From assembly GCA_903890485.1 (NCBI GenBank), contig CAITBM010000107.1:44339-108338 (forward strand): a stretch of DNA of 64,000 bases, given 5' to 3'. Each line of letters starts with the position of its first letter. The first letter of the stretch is position 1. Made by a program: the position numbers and the translations under genes. Positions 54,264 to 62,697 of this stretch are shown piece after piece. Source of the stretch: an uncultured Opitutaceae bacterium. Lineage in GTDB: Bacteria; Verrucomicrobiota; Verrucomicrobiia; Opitutales; Opitutaceae. Under the pieces are notes generated by a model, which saw nothing but the letters and a program-made list of their open reading frames with translations, searched no databases and had not been told where the DNA came from.

Positions 54264-55349
54264 ATGAACATCGACCCCAGGTTCCACGCCTGTATCATCG
54301 CCGGAGGCAGCGGAGAGCGCTTCTGGCCCCTCAGCCGGTCGAGCCGCCCGAAGCACCTCCTACGGTTGTTCTCGGAGCGCACGCTCCTGGAGGAGACCAT
54401 CCAGCGGCTTGAGGGTGTGGTCGACCGGGCCAACATCTGGATCCTCACCAACCATGTCCAGGTGCCCCTGATCCGCGAGGCGCTCCCCCATTTCCCGGTC
54501 TCCCAGATTGTCGGCGAGCCCGCCAAGCGCGACACGGCGCCGGCCGCGGCGCTGGCCACCGGGCTGGTGCGCGCCCGGGACCCGAACGCGGTCGTTGCGC
54601 TCCTTCCCGCGGACGCCCTGATCACCAACTCCTTCCGCCTGGCCGAGCAGCTGGCCCAGGCCTTCCGGTGGGCCGGAAGCAACGCCCCTGACGGGGGCCC
54701 CAGGGGGCTCCTCACCTTCGCCGTTCCCCCGACCTATCCGGCCACCGGGTTCGGGTACCTGGAGCTTGGCGACCTGATCGAGACCGGCCCGGAGAAGAGC
54801 CGGCTCCTCAAGGTGAAGCGCTTCGTGGAGAAGCCCGACCTGGAGACGGCCCGCGGCTACATGGAAAGCGGACGGTACGCCTGGAACGCCGGCATGTTCA
54901 TCTGGTCGGTCGCCAGCTTCATGGCGGAGGTCGAGCAGAACGCCCCCGAGCTGGCCGCCTTCGTTAAGGATTTCCCCCAGGGCGACCCGACGCGCTACCT
55001 TTACGCGCGCTTCCCCTCGCTCCCGAAGATCTCGGTCGACTACGCCGTCCTGGAGAAGGCAAAGAGCGTCTCCACCGTGGTGGCCGACTTCGATTGGGAC
55101 GACGTGGGAGCCTGGACCGCGCTCCCGAAGCACCTTCCCGGCGATGCGTCCGGCAACGTGTCCCGGGGGCCGGTCGTCTCGGTCGGATCGAGCAATACGA
55201 TCGCCGTCTCCAGCGGCCGGCTGATCGCGCTCTGCGGGCTCAAGGACATCGTCGTGGTCGAGACCGACGACGCGGTCCTCGTGTGCCACAAGGACCACGT
55301 CCAGGACGTGAAGAACCTTCTCCCCCAGGTTCCGAAGGACGCCCTCTAG
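54264..55349 (+). CDS. manC: Mannose-1-phosphate guanylyltransferase
   Basis: A 361-residue nucleotidyltransferase that makes GDP-mannose for polysaccharides. The pyrophosphorylase motif is IIAGGSGERFWPLSRSSRPKHLL, with DTAPAAALATG and the metal/sugar region FVEKPDLETARGY. The isomerase domain found in bifunctional ManC/AlgA is absent, so this is the monofunctional type. The start at ATG 54264 was preferred since the frame upstream to 54219 lacks homology. It is 25 bp upstream of recN. Confidence 0.92.
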   Translation: MNIDPRFHACIIAGGSGERFWPLSRSSRPKHLLRLFSERTLLEETIQRLEGVVDRANIWILTNHVQVPLIREALPHFPVSQIVGEPAKRDTAPAAALATGLVRARDPNAVVALLPADALITNSFRLAEQLAQAFRWAGSNAPDGGPRGLLTFAVPPTYPATGFGYLELGDLIETGPEKSRLLKVKRFVEKPDLETARGYMESGRYAWNAGMFIWSVASFMAEVEQNAPELAAFVKDFPQGDPTRYLYARFPSLPKISVDYAVLEKAKSVSTVVADFDWDDVGAWTALPKHLPGDASGNVSRGPVVSVGSSNTIAVSSGRLIALCGLKDIVVVETDDAVLVCHKDHVQDVKNLLPQVPKDAL

Positions 55350-55374
55350 GACCCGCGCCGCGTTTCCGCCCGCC

Positions 55375-57039
55375 ATGCTGCAGTCGCTCCGCATCAAAAA
55401 CCTGGCGCTCCTGGACTCCGTGTCCGTCGACTTTGAACCGGGCTTCGCGGCCGTCACCGGCGAGACCGGCGCCGGCAAGAGTATCCTGATCGGCGCCCTC
55501 TCCCTCCTGGCCGGCGAGCGCGCCGACAAGGCCGTGATCCGGCAGGGCGCCGCGGCCTGCGAGGTCGAGGCCTCGCTCTTTTTCAAGGACCCGAAGCGCG
55601 TGGACCTGCTCCTGGGGGAACTCGACCTGCCGGCGTGTGAGGACGGGCTCCTCCTCCTAAAGCGGAGCGTGTCCCGCGACCGGGCCCCGAAGATCACGGT
55701 GAACGGAGGTCTGGCTACTCTCGCGGCCCTGCAGCGCCTGGGCGAGGTCTGGATCGACTTTCACGGGCCGAGCGAGCCCCGGCGCCTGTTGCGCGAGTCC
55801 TGCCAGCTCGAGCTCCTGGACCTCTACGGGCGGGCGGGTCCCGCCCTGGAGGCCTACCAGGCCCACTACCGGGCCTGGACGGACCTGCAGGCCGAGAGCG
55901 AACGCATGGCCGGCGAGGCCCGGCTCTCCCCGGATGAACTCGCCTTCACCGAGGCCCAGCTGGCGAAGCTGGATCGCCTGGAGCTCACCGAGGAGGCGAT
56001 CTCTGCACTCGAGCGCGATTTCCAGAGGATGAGCCGGGCCCAGGAGATCGCGGAACTGGCCTCGTCCCTGGAGGGCGGCCTCACCGGGGAGGAGGGGGTG
56101 GGCGCGCAAGTTGCGGCCCTGGTGCGCGAGGCGCGCCGCCTGGAGTCGATCGACCCGGCGAGCAAGGAATTGGCCGAGCGCATGGCCTCGGTGTCGACCG
56201 AGCTCGCCGACCTGGCGGCCGAGTTCGGCAACCTGGGCCGCGAGCTCCAGAGCGACCCCGAGGGGATGGGGCCGATCGAGGAGCGCATGAACGCGTGGCT
56301 CGAGGCCCGGCGCCGGCACGGGCCCGACGTGAAGAGCGTCGCCGCGGCTCGGGACGCGATGAGAAGGCGCGTCGCGATGCAGGGCGACATCGAGGGGACG
56401 CTCGCCCGCCTGGACCGCCAGATCGAGGCGGCCGCGCGCGAGGCGCGCAAGTCGGCCGCCGCGCTCCGGCTGGTTCGCGAGAAGGCGGCCAAGTCGCTCG
56501 CAAAGGTGGCGGCCTCCGGGATCGCGGAGCTTGGGTTTGCCAAGGCGGAGTTCCGGATCGCGGTCACCGACGCCCCGGGCCTTGGTCCCACCGGCGACTC
56601 GGCCTGCGAGTTCCTATTTTCCCCGAACGTGGGCGAGGCCCCGCTGCCCTTGGGACGCATCGCCTCAAGCGGGGAGCTGGCGCGCGTGATGCTGGCCCTG
56701 AAGGCGGTTCTGGCCGACCTGGATAACGTGCCAGTCCTCGTTTTCGACGAGGTGGACGCCAACGTGGGCGGGGAGATCGGGAGCGTCGTGGGCCTGAGGA
56801 TGGCCGAGGTTGCCCGGCGCCACCAGGTGCTCTGCGTCACGCACCTTCCCCAGGTGGCGGCGCAGGCGGGAAGCCACTTCGTGGTCGCGAAGGACCAGTC
56901 GGGCGAGCGCGCCGTGGTCACGATCGAGCCGATCCACGGCGACCGTAAGGCGCGGATCGCCGAGCTCGCGCGGATGCTCGGGGACCGCAACGCGAAGAGC
57001 GCCCTGGCGCACGCCGAGAAGCTCCTGAAGGCCGGATAG
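55375..57039 (+). CDS. recN: DNA repair protein RecN
   Basis: A 554-residue SMC-like ATPase for double-strand break repair. Walker A is GETGAGKSILIGAL at residue about 35, and the C-terminal Walker B LVFDEVDANVGGEIG with the signature SSGELARVMLALK form the composite ATPase. The middle is the coiled-coil region (residues about 160-370, rich in Glu, Arg and Ala). The start MLQSLRIKNLALL is standard. It precedes the pxp genes by 18 bp. No LexA box was identified upstream. Confidence 0.95.
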   Translation: MLQSLRIKNLALLDSVSVDFEPGFAAVTGETGAGKSILIGALSLLAGERADKAVIRQGAAACEVEASLFFKDPKRVDLLLGELDLPACEDGLLLLKRSVSRDRAPKITVNGGLATLAALQRLGEVWIDFHGPSEPRRLLRESCQLELLDLYGRAGPALEAYQAHYRAWTDLQAESERMAGEARLSPDELAFTEAQLAKLDRLELTEEAISALERDFQRMSRAQEIAELASSLEGGLTGEEGVGAQVAALVREARRLESIDPASKELAERMASVSTELADLAAEFGNLGRELQSDPEGMGPIEERMNAWLEARRRHGPDVKSVAAARDAMRRRVAMQGDIEGTLARLDRQIEAAAREARKSAAALRLVREKAAKSLAKVAASGIAELGFAKAEFRIAVTDAPGLGPTGDSACEFLFSPNVGEAPLPLGRIASSGELARVMLALKAVLADLDNVPVLVFDEVDANVGGEIGSVVGLRMAEVARRHQVLCVTHLPQVAAQAGSHFVVAKDQSGERAVVTIEPIHGDRKARIAELARMLGDRNAKSALAHAEKLLKAG

Positions 57040-57057
57040 GTTCCCCCGAAGCGCGCC

Positions 57058-57747
57058 ATGAAACTTCAACCCCTGGGAGATGTGGCGGTCGTTGCGACCT
57101 TGGGGGAGCAGATCGACCCGGCGAGCCTGAAGCTCGTCCTTTCGTTTGTGGAGGCGGTGGCGCAGGCAAAGGCGAAGGGGATTCTCGACATCGTTCCGGC
57201 TTACGCCTCGGTGACGGTCTTCTACGATTCCGCCCAGCTTGGGGATGCTCCCGGCGGGGCCTACGAGAGCGTGTGCAGGCTCCTGGAGGCCTGTGCGCAG
57301 AAGGCTCGGTCGACCCCGGCGCCCCAGGGCGCCCGCGCGGTCGAGATCCCGGTCTGCTACGGCGAGGACTACGGCCCCGACATCGAGTTCGTGGCCGAGC
57401 ACTGCAGGATCGGGATCGATGAGGTCATCTCTCTGCACTCGGGCGGGGACTACCTGGTGCACGCGATCGGCTTCACGCCCGGGTTCCCTTACCTGGGCGG
57501 CCTTCCCGAGGCCCTCTGCACCCCGCGCAAGGACACGCCCCGGGCGCGGGTCCCCGCCGGGTCGGTGGCGATTGGCAGCGCCCAGACCGGCGTCTATCCG
57601 ATGGCCTCCCCCGGGGGCTGGCAGATCATCGGCAGGACCCCGATGCAGCTCTTCCGTCCCCACCTTGATCCCGCGTCGCTCCTTAAGCCCGGCGACCGCG
57701 TGCGCTTCAAGCCCATCTCGCCCGGGGACTTTGAACTATGGAGATAA
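57058..57747 (+). CDS. pxpB: 5-oxoprolinase subunit PxpB
   Basis: A 229-residue KipI-type protein. ARAVEIPVCYG, the FTPGFPYLGGLPEAL signature and GSVAIGSAQTGVYPMASPGGWQIIG are hallmarks. With PxpA and PxpC it hydrolyses 5-oxoproline to glutamate using ATP. The C-terminal GDRVRFKPI is also typical. It overlaps pxpC by 10 bases and starts 18 bp after recN, which may be read through into this operon. An alternative name is the sporulation inhibitor KipI from Bacillus. Confidence 0.95.
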   Translation: MKLQPLGDVAVVATLGEQIDPASLKLVLSFVEAVAQAKAKGILDIVPAYASVTVFYDSAQLGDAPGGAYESVCRLLEACAQKARSTPAPQGARAVEIPVCYGEDYGPDIEFVAEHCRIGIDEVISLHSGGDYLVHAIGFTPGFPYLGGLPEALCTPRKDTPRARVPAGSVAIGSAQTGVYPMASPGGWQIIGRTPMQLFRPHLDPASLLKPGDRVRFKPISPGDFELWR

Positions 57748-58667
57748 GGGTCATCCACGCCGGCATGCAGACGACGGTCCAGGACCTGGGCCGAAGGGGG
57801 CACCTCGCCCAGGGGGTGCCGATCGGGGGCGCCGTTGACGCCGTGGCGCTCAGGCTCGCAAACCTCCTGGTCGGCAACGCCGAGGACCTGCCCGCCCTCG
57901 AGATCACCCTCACGGCGCCCGAGCTCGAGTTCGAGAAGGACACCTGGATCGCCGTCTGTGGGGCCCGCTTCGAGGGCGTCCCCTCGTGGCGCCCGTTCCG
58001 GGCCTATGCCGGCGACCGCCTCAAGTTTGGCTCAAGGATACAGGGCTGCCGCGCGTACCTGGCCATCTGCGGTGGGTTCGACGTGCCCCTAGTGATGGGC
58101 GGCCGGGGAACGTTCCTGCCTGCAGCCCTCGGGGGTTTCGAGGGGCGGGCGCTGCGCGACGGCGACGTGATCCGCTCCGTCCCCTCCGAGCGCGTCCTCT
58201 CGGGCCGCTGGACGATCGATGAGCGGATACTGCCTCGCTACTCCCGGGAGCCCACCGTCTCCGTTATCCCGGGGTCCCAGGCGGGGGAGTTCGGGGACAC
58301 CCTTTACTCGGAGCGCTTCACGATCACCGCGCGCTCGAACCGGATGGGCATCCGCCTTGAGGGCCACCCGATCCCGCGGCTTTCCGGGGGCGAGCTCATT
58401 TCCACGGCCGTGGCGCCCGGGACCGTGCAGGTCCCCCCCGATGGGAACCCCATCGTCCTCTTGGCCGACGCCCAGACCCTGGGCGGCTACGCTCGGATCG
58501 CGCACGTGGTCTCGGCCGACCTGCCTCTCCTGGCGCAGCTCGCCCCGGGCGACGGGGTCCGGTTCAAGAAGACCTCGGTTGCCGAGGCCCACGCCCTCGC
58601 ACGAGCCGAGGAGCACCGGATGGCGCTCCTTCGACAGGGTCTGGCCGAGAAGATCCGCTCGGCATGA
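57738..58667 (+). CDS. pxpC: 5-oxoprolinase subunit PxpC
   Basis: A 309-residue KipA/biotin-dependent-carboxyltransferase-like protein. TTVQDLGRRGHLAQGVPIGGAVD opens it; SNRMGIRLEG and APGTVQVPPDGNPIVLLADAQTLGGY carry the family pattern. It forms the ATP-using complex with PxpB and works with PxpA. Its start lies inside the end of pxpB and its stop overlaps pxpA (ATGA), so the three genes are strongly coupled. The length is typical. Confidence 0.95.
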   Translation: MEIRVIHAGMQTTVQDLGRRGHLAQGVPIGGAVDAVALRLANLLVGNAEDLPALEITLTAPELEFEKDTWIAVCGARFEGVPSWRPFRAYAGDRLKFGSRIQGCRAYLAICGGFDVPLVMGGRGTFLPAALGGFEGRALRDGDVIRSVPSERVLSGRWTIDERILPRYSREPTVSVIPGSQAGEFGDTLYSERFTITARSNRMGIRLEGHPIPRLSGGELISTAVAPGTVQVPPDGNPIVLLADAQTLGGYARIAHVVSADLPLLAQLAPGDGVRFKKTSVAEAHALARAEEHRMALLRQGLAEKIRSA

Positions 58668-59431
58668 CGAAACCCTCCTCGATCGACCTGAACGCGGACG
58701 TGGGGGAGGGGACCGGCAACGATGCGCAGCTGATCCCGCTTGTCACCTCGGTGAACATCGCCTGCGGGGCCCATGCCGGAGGCCCTGAGGAAATGAGGGC
58801 CGCCGTGTCCCTCGCCTACGACTTCGGCGCCTCAATCGGCGCCCATCCGGGTTTCGCCGACCGGGAGCATTTCGGGAGGAAGGAAATCGCCGTGACGCCT
58901 GCGGAGGCCACGGCGCTGGTGACCTCCCAGGTCGCGGCCCTACGGGCCGTGGCCCGAGCCCTGGGTGCGCGGGTCGGGCATGTGAAGCTCCACGGGGCGC
59001 TCTACAACATGGCCTCCCGCGACGGGGCGCTTGCCGCCGCGGTCGTTGAGGCGCTCTGCCGGGATCCGGAGCGCGGCCAAAACCCCCTGTCCCTGGTCGC
59101 TCTCTCGGGAAGCGTCCTCCTCCAGCTCGGCCGCAAGGCCGGGCTCACTGTGATTGCCGAGGCCTTTGCCGACCGCTCGTACGAGAGCGACGGTTCGCTC
59201 ACCCCCCGGTCCAAGCAGGGGGCGGTGATCGGTGACGCGGAGCTCGCGGCCGCCCAAGCGCTCTCAATCGCCAGGGACGGGCGCGTCAAGGCGCGGGGCG
59301 GGGCCGTTGTCCCCGTCGAGGCCCAGACGCTCTGCCTCCACGGCGACAAGCCGGAATCGGTTGCCTTCGCGACCCGCGTCCGCAGGGAGCTCCGCATGGC
59401 CGGGATCCGGATCAAGCGCCCCGGCGCCTAG
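58664..59431 (+). CDS. pxpA: 5-oxoprolinase subunit PxpA
   Basis: A 255-residue LamB/YcsF-family protein. The opening SIDLNADVGEGTGNDAQLIP and SVNIACGAHAGGPEEM, and GAHPGFADREHFGR, place the metal- and substrate-binding residues. It provides the hydrolytic barrel of 5-oxoprolinase, removing a by-product of glutamine and glutathione metabolism. The usual spacing of DLNCD is here DLNADVGEG. The final CTAG is shared with the stop of the opposite-strand outer-membrane gene. Confidence 0.95.
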   Translation: MTKPSSIDLNADVGEGTGNDAQLIPLVTSVNIACGAHAGGPEEMRAAVSLAYDFGASIGAHPGFADREHFGRKEIAVTPAEATALVTSQVAALRAVARALGARVGHVKLHGALYNMASRDGALAAAVVEALCRDPERGQNPLSLVALSGSVLLQLGRKAGLTVIAEAFADRSYESDGSLTPRSKQGAVIGDAELAAAQALSIARDGRVKARGGAVVPVEAQTLCLHGDKPESVAFATRVRRELRMAGIRIKRPGA

Positions 59432-60273
59432 AAGAACCAGCCGGTGTCTGAACTGGGGCGGAAGACCCTGCCCACGAAGCGCTCGAGTTCCAGGTTCACC
59501 TTGAAAATGACCGGATCGGATCCGTGCGTCAGGCCGAAGCCCACGCCGATGTTGTACTCAACCCCTCCGGGAAGTTCCCCCCAGAGCGAGGGAAAGAGGT
59601 AATGCTGTTGGCTCCTCACGGGATCGGCCTGGTCGATCAAGCCGGTGCCCCCGTAGAATTCCAGACCGGGGGAGGCGCGGCGCCACGCGCGGTACTGCAT
59701 GCCGGCAACGTAGCCGAACTCGACCCCCTGCGAATGGCCGGCCCCGGCGAGCACCTTCTCAAATTTCGGGTTCACCATGAGGGCCAGCTCGCCAAAGTCC
59801 TTCTCGAGGATCGGGCGGAACTCGAGCTCGCGCACCGCGTCGTCAAACTGCGGAGTCTTGTGCCACTCAAGCTCCAGGTACCAGCCGAGGTCCACCGGCA
59901 GGACGCCCGGATCAAAGAGGTGGCCCCGGAGCCGCAGCTTGTCTCCCGCCCACCTTAGGCCCGCGCCCGGGGACCTTGCCAAGTTCAGGTAGAGCGCCGT
60001 CTCGATCCGGTCGGTGAGCCCGTAGGTGAGCTCGTAGGAGTTGTAGAGGAGGTGCTCGCTCGGCACCGTGCCGCTCGAGGTGCCGAGTCCCGCTTCGGAG
60101 TGACCTGCGGAGACAAAGGCATTCGTCGACTCGATTTCCCCCATGCCGGCCGAAAGGGTGGAGTAGGGGTAGACTTCGAACTCCCACGGGTCGGTGAGGG
60201 CGTGAGCGGTGCCCGTGAGGCAGAGGGCAACGAGACCGGCCAGCACACCGCGCGAAGGGAAGCAGCGTTCCAT
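59428..60273 (-). CDS. Exported outer-membrane-like beta-barrel protein
   Basis: A 281-residue protein with a signal peptide (GVLAGLVALCLTGTAHALTD) and a mature part made of alternating beta-strand-like stretches ending in aromatic residues, for example SYELTYGLTDRIETALYLNL, GWYLELEWH and FGYVAGMQYRAW. The C-terminus ends Trp-Phe-Phe, as expected for a barrel's last strand. It sits 19 bp downstream of the cupredoxin gene behind a Fur-like box, so an iron or other metal-related outer-membrane role is inferred. I do not recognise a family. Confidence 0.78.
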   Translation of the reverse strand: MERCFPSRGVLAGLVALCLTGTAHALTDPWEFEVYPYSTLSAGMGEIESTNAFVSAGHSEAGLGTSSGTVPSEHLLYNSYELTYGLTDRIETALYLNLARSPGAGLRWAGDKLRLRGHLFDPGVLPVDLGWYLELEWHKTPQFDDAVRELEFRPILEKDFGELALMVNPKFEKVLAGAGHSQGVEFGYVAGMQYRAWRRASPGLEFYGGTGLIDQADPVRSQQHYLFPSLWGELPGGVEYNIGVGFGLTHGSDPVIFKVNLELERFVGRVFRPSSDTGWFF

Positions 60274-60292
60274 GGTGATTTCGGGCGTGAGG

Positions 60293-60646
60293 CTACTTCG
60301 CCAGAATCTGGCCCTCGGGAACGTCGCTGTGGAAGTCGTCGTAGAAGTCGAAGGCGCCGGGCTTAAGCGCCGGAAGGTGCAAGACGAGGGTCTGGCCCGC
60401 CTCGACCACCTTCTCCCGGTTCAGCTTGAAGCTCTCGAATTCGATTCGCTCGGCGCTGTCGTTCACCACCCTCAGGACCAACGGCACACCGGCCGGTGCG
60501 GCGACCTTTTGCGGCGTGAAGCGGTGGTCCTTGAAATGGATCTCCACCGTCTCTTCCGGGGTCGAGGTTGCCGTAAGCGGCACGCAGGTAATAAGTAAAG
60601 CTGCCCCTATTGCGATTAAACGGCCGTGCGGTAGACAGAAGTTCAT
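60293..60646 (-). CDS. Exported cupredoxin-domain protein (FtrB/EfeO-cupredoxin type)
   Basis: A 117-residue protein with a signal peptide (GRLIAIGAALLITCVPLTAT). The rest is a single small cupredoxin-like beta-sandwich: VEIHFKDHRFTPQKVAAPAG, then FESFKLNREKVVEAG and FYDDFHSDVPEG. This matches the cupredoxin_1 group linked to FTR1/EfeU ferrous-iron uptake (for example FtrB) rather than a blue copper electron carrier, since the Cys ligand is absent. A Fur-like box ends 10 bases upstream of the start. The permease and p19-like partners are not nearby. Confidence 0.82.
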   Translation of the reverse strand: MNFCLPHGRLIAIGAALLITCVPLTATSTPEETVEIHFKDHRFTPQKVAAPAGVPLVLRVVNDSAERIEFESFKLNREKVVEAGQTLVLHLPALKPGAFDFYDDFHSDVPEGQILAK

Positions 60647-60655
60647 ATATGCGAA

Positions 60656-60670
60656 TGAGATTCACTCTCA
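60656..60670. promoter_or_regulatory. Fur-box-like operator
   Basis: The sequence TGAGATTCACTCTCA reads as a 7-1-7 interrupted palindrome close to the Fur consensus TGATAATnATTATCA, ten bases upstream of the cupredoxin start. Iron-responsive repression of the cupredoxin/outer-membrane pair is inferred from this and from the gene family. Confidence 0.55.
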
Positions 60671-60845
60671 TAAAATGGATTCAGATGGCTACGTCAAGTA
60701 AACGCTATTTTTTAGGGTCACTGAGGTGCCGACCCTTAAGGTTAGAAGCGGCTCTCGATCGGTGAGGCCAAAGGCACCAGGAAGGCACTCCTACTTCGCA
60801 GGCGGCATGCCTGGTACACGAGCCCGTCCCGACGATTGGTTAGGT

Positions 60846-61154
60846 CTAAAGACTAGTGTAGGTACCGGGACGCGCATTGTTGACGGCGTCGGCAATCAGC
60901 GTCGCCATCTGTTGCAAAACGGGCGAGCGATTGCCCGGAAGCTCGGCCAATGCGATCCGCCGTGATGCGAGGTTCTGCTGGTACCGCAGATTCTTGTCGG
61001 CAGGCACCATAAAATCAAATCGGCCATCCACGAGTTTGAGCAGGTCACCATTCTCTATGCCCGCCCAACCCTCGCGCTGCACCGTCGTAACTTCGTGGCC
61101 GGTCAAGAACCGCGCCGTTTGAACCGGAACGCTTTCGTCTAAGATAACCCTCAC
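60846..61154 (-). CDS. DUF5615 PIN-like toxin
   Basis: A 102-residue PIN-like nuclease-fold protein starting at GTG, overlapping the antitoxin stop by GTGA. The DUF5615 pattern is clear: VILDESVPVQTARFL with the first acidic residues, HEVTTVQREGWAGIENGDLL, and VPADKNLRYQQNLASRRIAL. It is the toxin component paired with DUF433 proteins. The open frame is intact while its antitoxin is frameshifted. Composition is lower in GC than the flanks. Confidence 0.85.
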   Translation of the reverse strand: MRVILDESVPVQTARFLTGHEVTTVQREGWAGIENGDLLKLVDGRFDFMVPADKNLRYQQNLASRRIALAELPGNRSPVLQQMATLIADAVNNARPGTYTSL

Positions 61155-61359
61155 TTGGGCTTGAGTTCGCTTAGTTTCAGAAATTCCCGAGCTTCATCCT
61201 CTCGCACGGACGGGAACGAAGCTAAGAATTCGGCGACCGTAAATCCGTCATTTAGGTAATCCAAAAACGTTTGGCAGGAACTCGCGTGCCGCGAAATACT
61301 AGAGTGCCACCCAGAATTTTTGGGGACGAAGAAACCGGACTGTGATCAAGCGTTACCAT
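61151..61359 (-). pseudogene. DUF433-family antitoxin gene, single-base frameshift
   Basis: Not a continuous reading frame. From ATG 61359 one frame gives ILGGTLVFRGTRVPAK, the conserved DUF433 start; the continuing YLNDGFTVAEFLASFPSV and FLKLSELKPK are in the next frame and end in the TGA at 61151-61153. Inserting one A in the AAA at about 61268-61272 joins them into VPAKTFLDYLNDG, which is the family sequence. A real one-base deletion or a read error is possible. It overlaps the toxin start by GTGA. Confidence 0.82.
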
Positions 61360-61422
61360 TGACGCATCAAGATAACACTTGGATCCAGCCTCGCAACCCT
61401 TGGTTTAACGCTACTCGACCCC

Positions 61423-62526
61423 TCAGGTGTTGAACCGGAAAAGGGCCACGTCGCCGTCCTGGAACACGTACTCCTTGCCCTCGAGCCGGTACTTGCCGGC
61501 CTCGCGCGCCGCGGCGACGCTTCCCAACTTCGTCAGGTCGGCGTACGAGACGATCTCGGCCTTGATGAAGCCCTTCTCGAAATCGGTGTGGATCACGCCC
61601 GCGGCCGCCGGGGCCTTCCAGCCCTTCTTGATCGTCCACGCGCGCACTTCCTTTTCCCCGGCCGTGAAGTAGGTCTGGAGCCCCAGGAGGGCGTAGGTGG
61701 CGCGGATCAGCGAGGAGACGCCCGAGTCGTCGACGCCCAGGTCCTTCAGGAATTCCTTCGCCTCGTCCGGGGCCAGGTCGATCAGCTCGGCCTCGATCCG
61801 CGCGCTGATCGGCACATAGGCCGCGTCGTGGTGGGCGCGGACGAACTCGGCCACTTTCTGGACGAAGGGGTTCTCCTCGCTCTTGGCCAGGTCTCCCTCG
61901 GCGACGTTGCAGGCGTAGATGACGGGCTTGGCCGTCAGGAGCTGAAAGAGCTTCAGGAGCTTCACCTCGTCCTCCGTGGCCTCGAGGACGTTGGCGGGCT
62001 TGTTGGAATTCAGGTGCGGGACCAGGCGCTCCAGGAGCACGACCTCGGCCTGCGCCTCCTTGTCCCCGCTCTTCGCCTTCTTGACCGTCTTGTCGAGGCG
62101 CTTCTGGACCGCGTCCAGATCGGAGAGGACGAGCTCGGTCGTCACGACCTCGATGTCGCGCACCGGGTCGACGCCCCCCATCGTGTGGACGACGTCGGAG
62201 TCCTCGAAGCAGCGCACCACGTGCACGATGGCGTCCACCTCGCGGATGTTCGCGAGGAACTGGTTGCCCAGGCCCTCGCCCTTGCTGGCGCCGGCGACAA
62301 GGCCGGCGATGTCCACGAACTCGATCGCGGCGGGAATGACGACGTTAGTCTTGGCGATCTTCTGCAGCACGTAGGCGCGGTCGTCGGGGACCGTCACGAC
62401 CCCGACATTCGGGTCAATCGTGCAGAACGGATAGTTGGCCGCCTCCGCTTTGCGAGAGCGGGTGAGGGCGTTAAAGAGGGTGGACTTGCCTACGTTGGGC
62501 AGCCCGACGATGCCGGCTTTGAGCAT
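61423..62526 (-). CDS. ychF: Redox-regulated ATPase YchF
   Basis: A 367-residue Obg-superfamily P-loop protein. [22 protein letters not shown] is Walker A, followed by [15 protein letters not shown] and [20 protein letters not shown]. The NTP-specificity motif differs from NKxD, as is usual for YchF, which prefers ATP. The C-terminal TGS domain ends with DVALFRFNT. It binds ribosomes and modulates translation and stress responses. The start [10 protein letters not shown] was chosen since it is the family start. Confidence 0.97.
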   Translation of the reverse strand: MLKAGIVGLPNVGKSTLFNALTRSRKAEAANYPFCTIDPNVGVVTVPDDRAYVLQKIAKTNVVIPAAIEFVDIAGLVAGASKGEGLGNQFLANIREVDAIVHVVRCFEDSDVVHTMGGVDPVRDIEVVTTELVLSDLDAVQKRLDKTVKKAKSGDKEAQAEVVLLERLVPHLNSNKPANVLEATEDEVKLLKLFQLLTAKPVIYACNVAEGDLAKSEENPFVQKVAEFVRAHHDAAYVPISARIEAELIDLAPDEAKEFLKDLGVDDSGVSSLIRATYALLGLQTYFTAGEKEVRAWTIKKGWKAPAAAGVIHTDFEKGFIKAEIVSYADLTKLGSVAAAREAGKYRLEGKEYVFQDGDVALFRFNT

Positions 62527-62632
62527 GGAAGGATGACGGTCTAGGCCGGGGGGGCCTCCGGTCAATGGCAAACCCCGCTCAGATGGTTGGGCAGTTAGAG
62601 GATCCCCAGGAAAGGATCAAACTCTCAGGGTT

Positions 62633-62655
62633 ACCCCGGCAACGGAAGCCGGGGT
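62633..62655. repeat. Strong GC-rich stem-loop between ychF and the IS element
   Basis: ACCCCGGC and GCCGGGGT are an 8-bp perfect stem around a 7-base loop. No run of T follows on either strand. It could be a factor-dependent terminator for the gene interrupted or flanked by the IS, or a palindromic remnant. The 106 bp upstream of ychF otherwise contains no feature I recognise. Confidence 0.4.
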
Positions 62656-62672
62656 TGCTAATCACGCATAGT

Positions 62673-62688
62673 CACTAGTGTCCGGAAT
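62673..62688 (+). repeat. IS4 left inverted repeat
   Basis: CACTAGTGTCCGGAAT; it matches the inverted right end in 15 of 16 bases, differing at the sixth. Confidence 0.8.
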
Positions 62689-62697
62689 TAAGACGCT

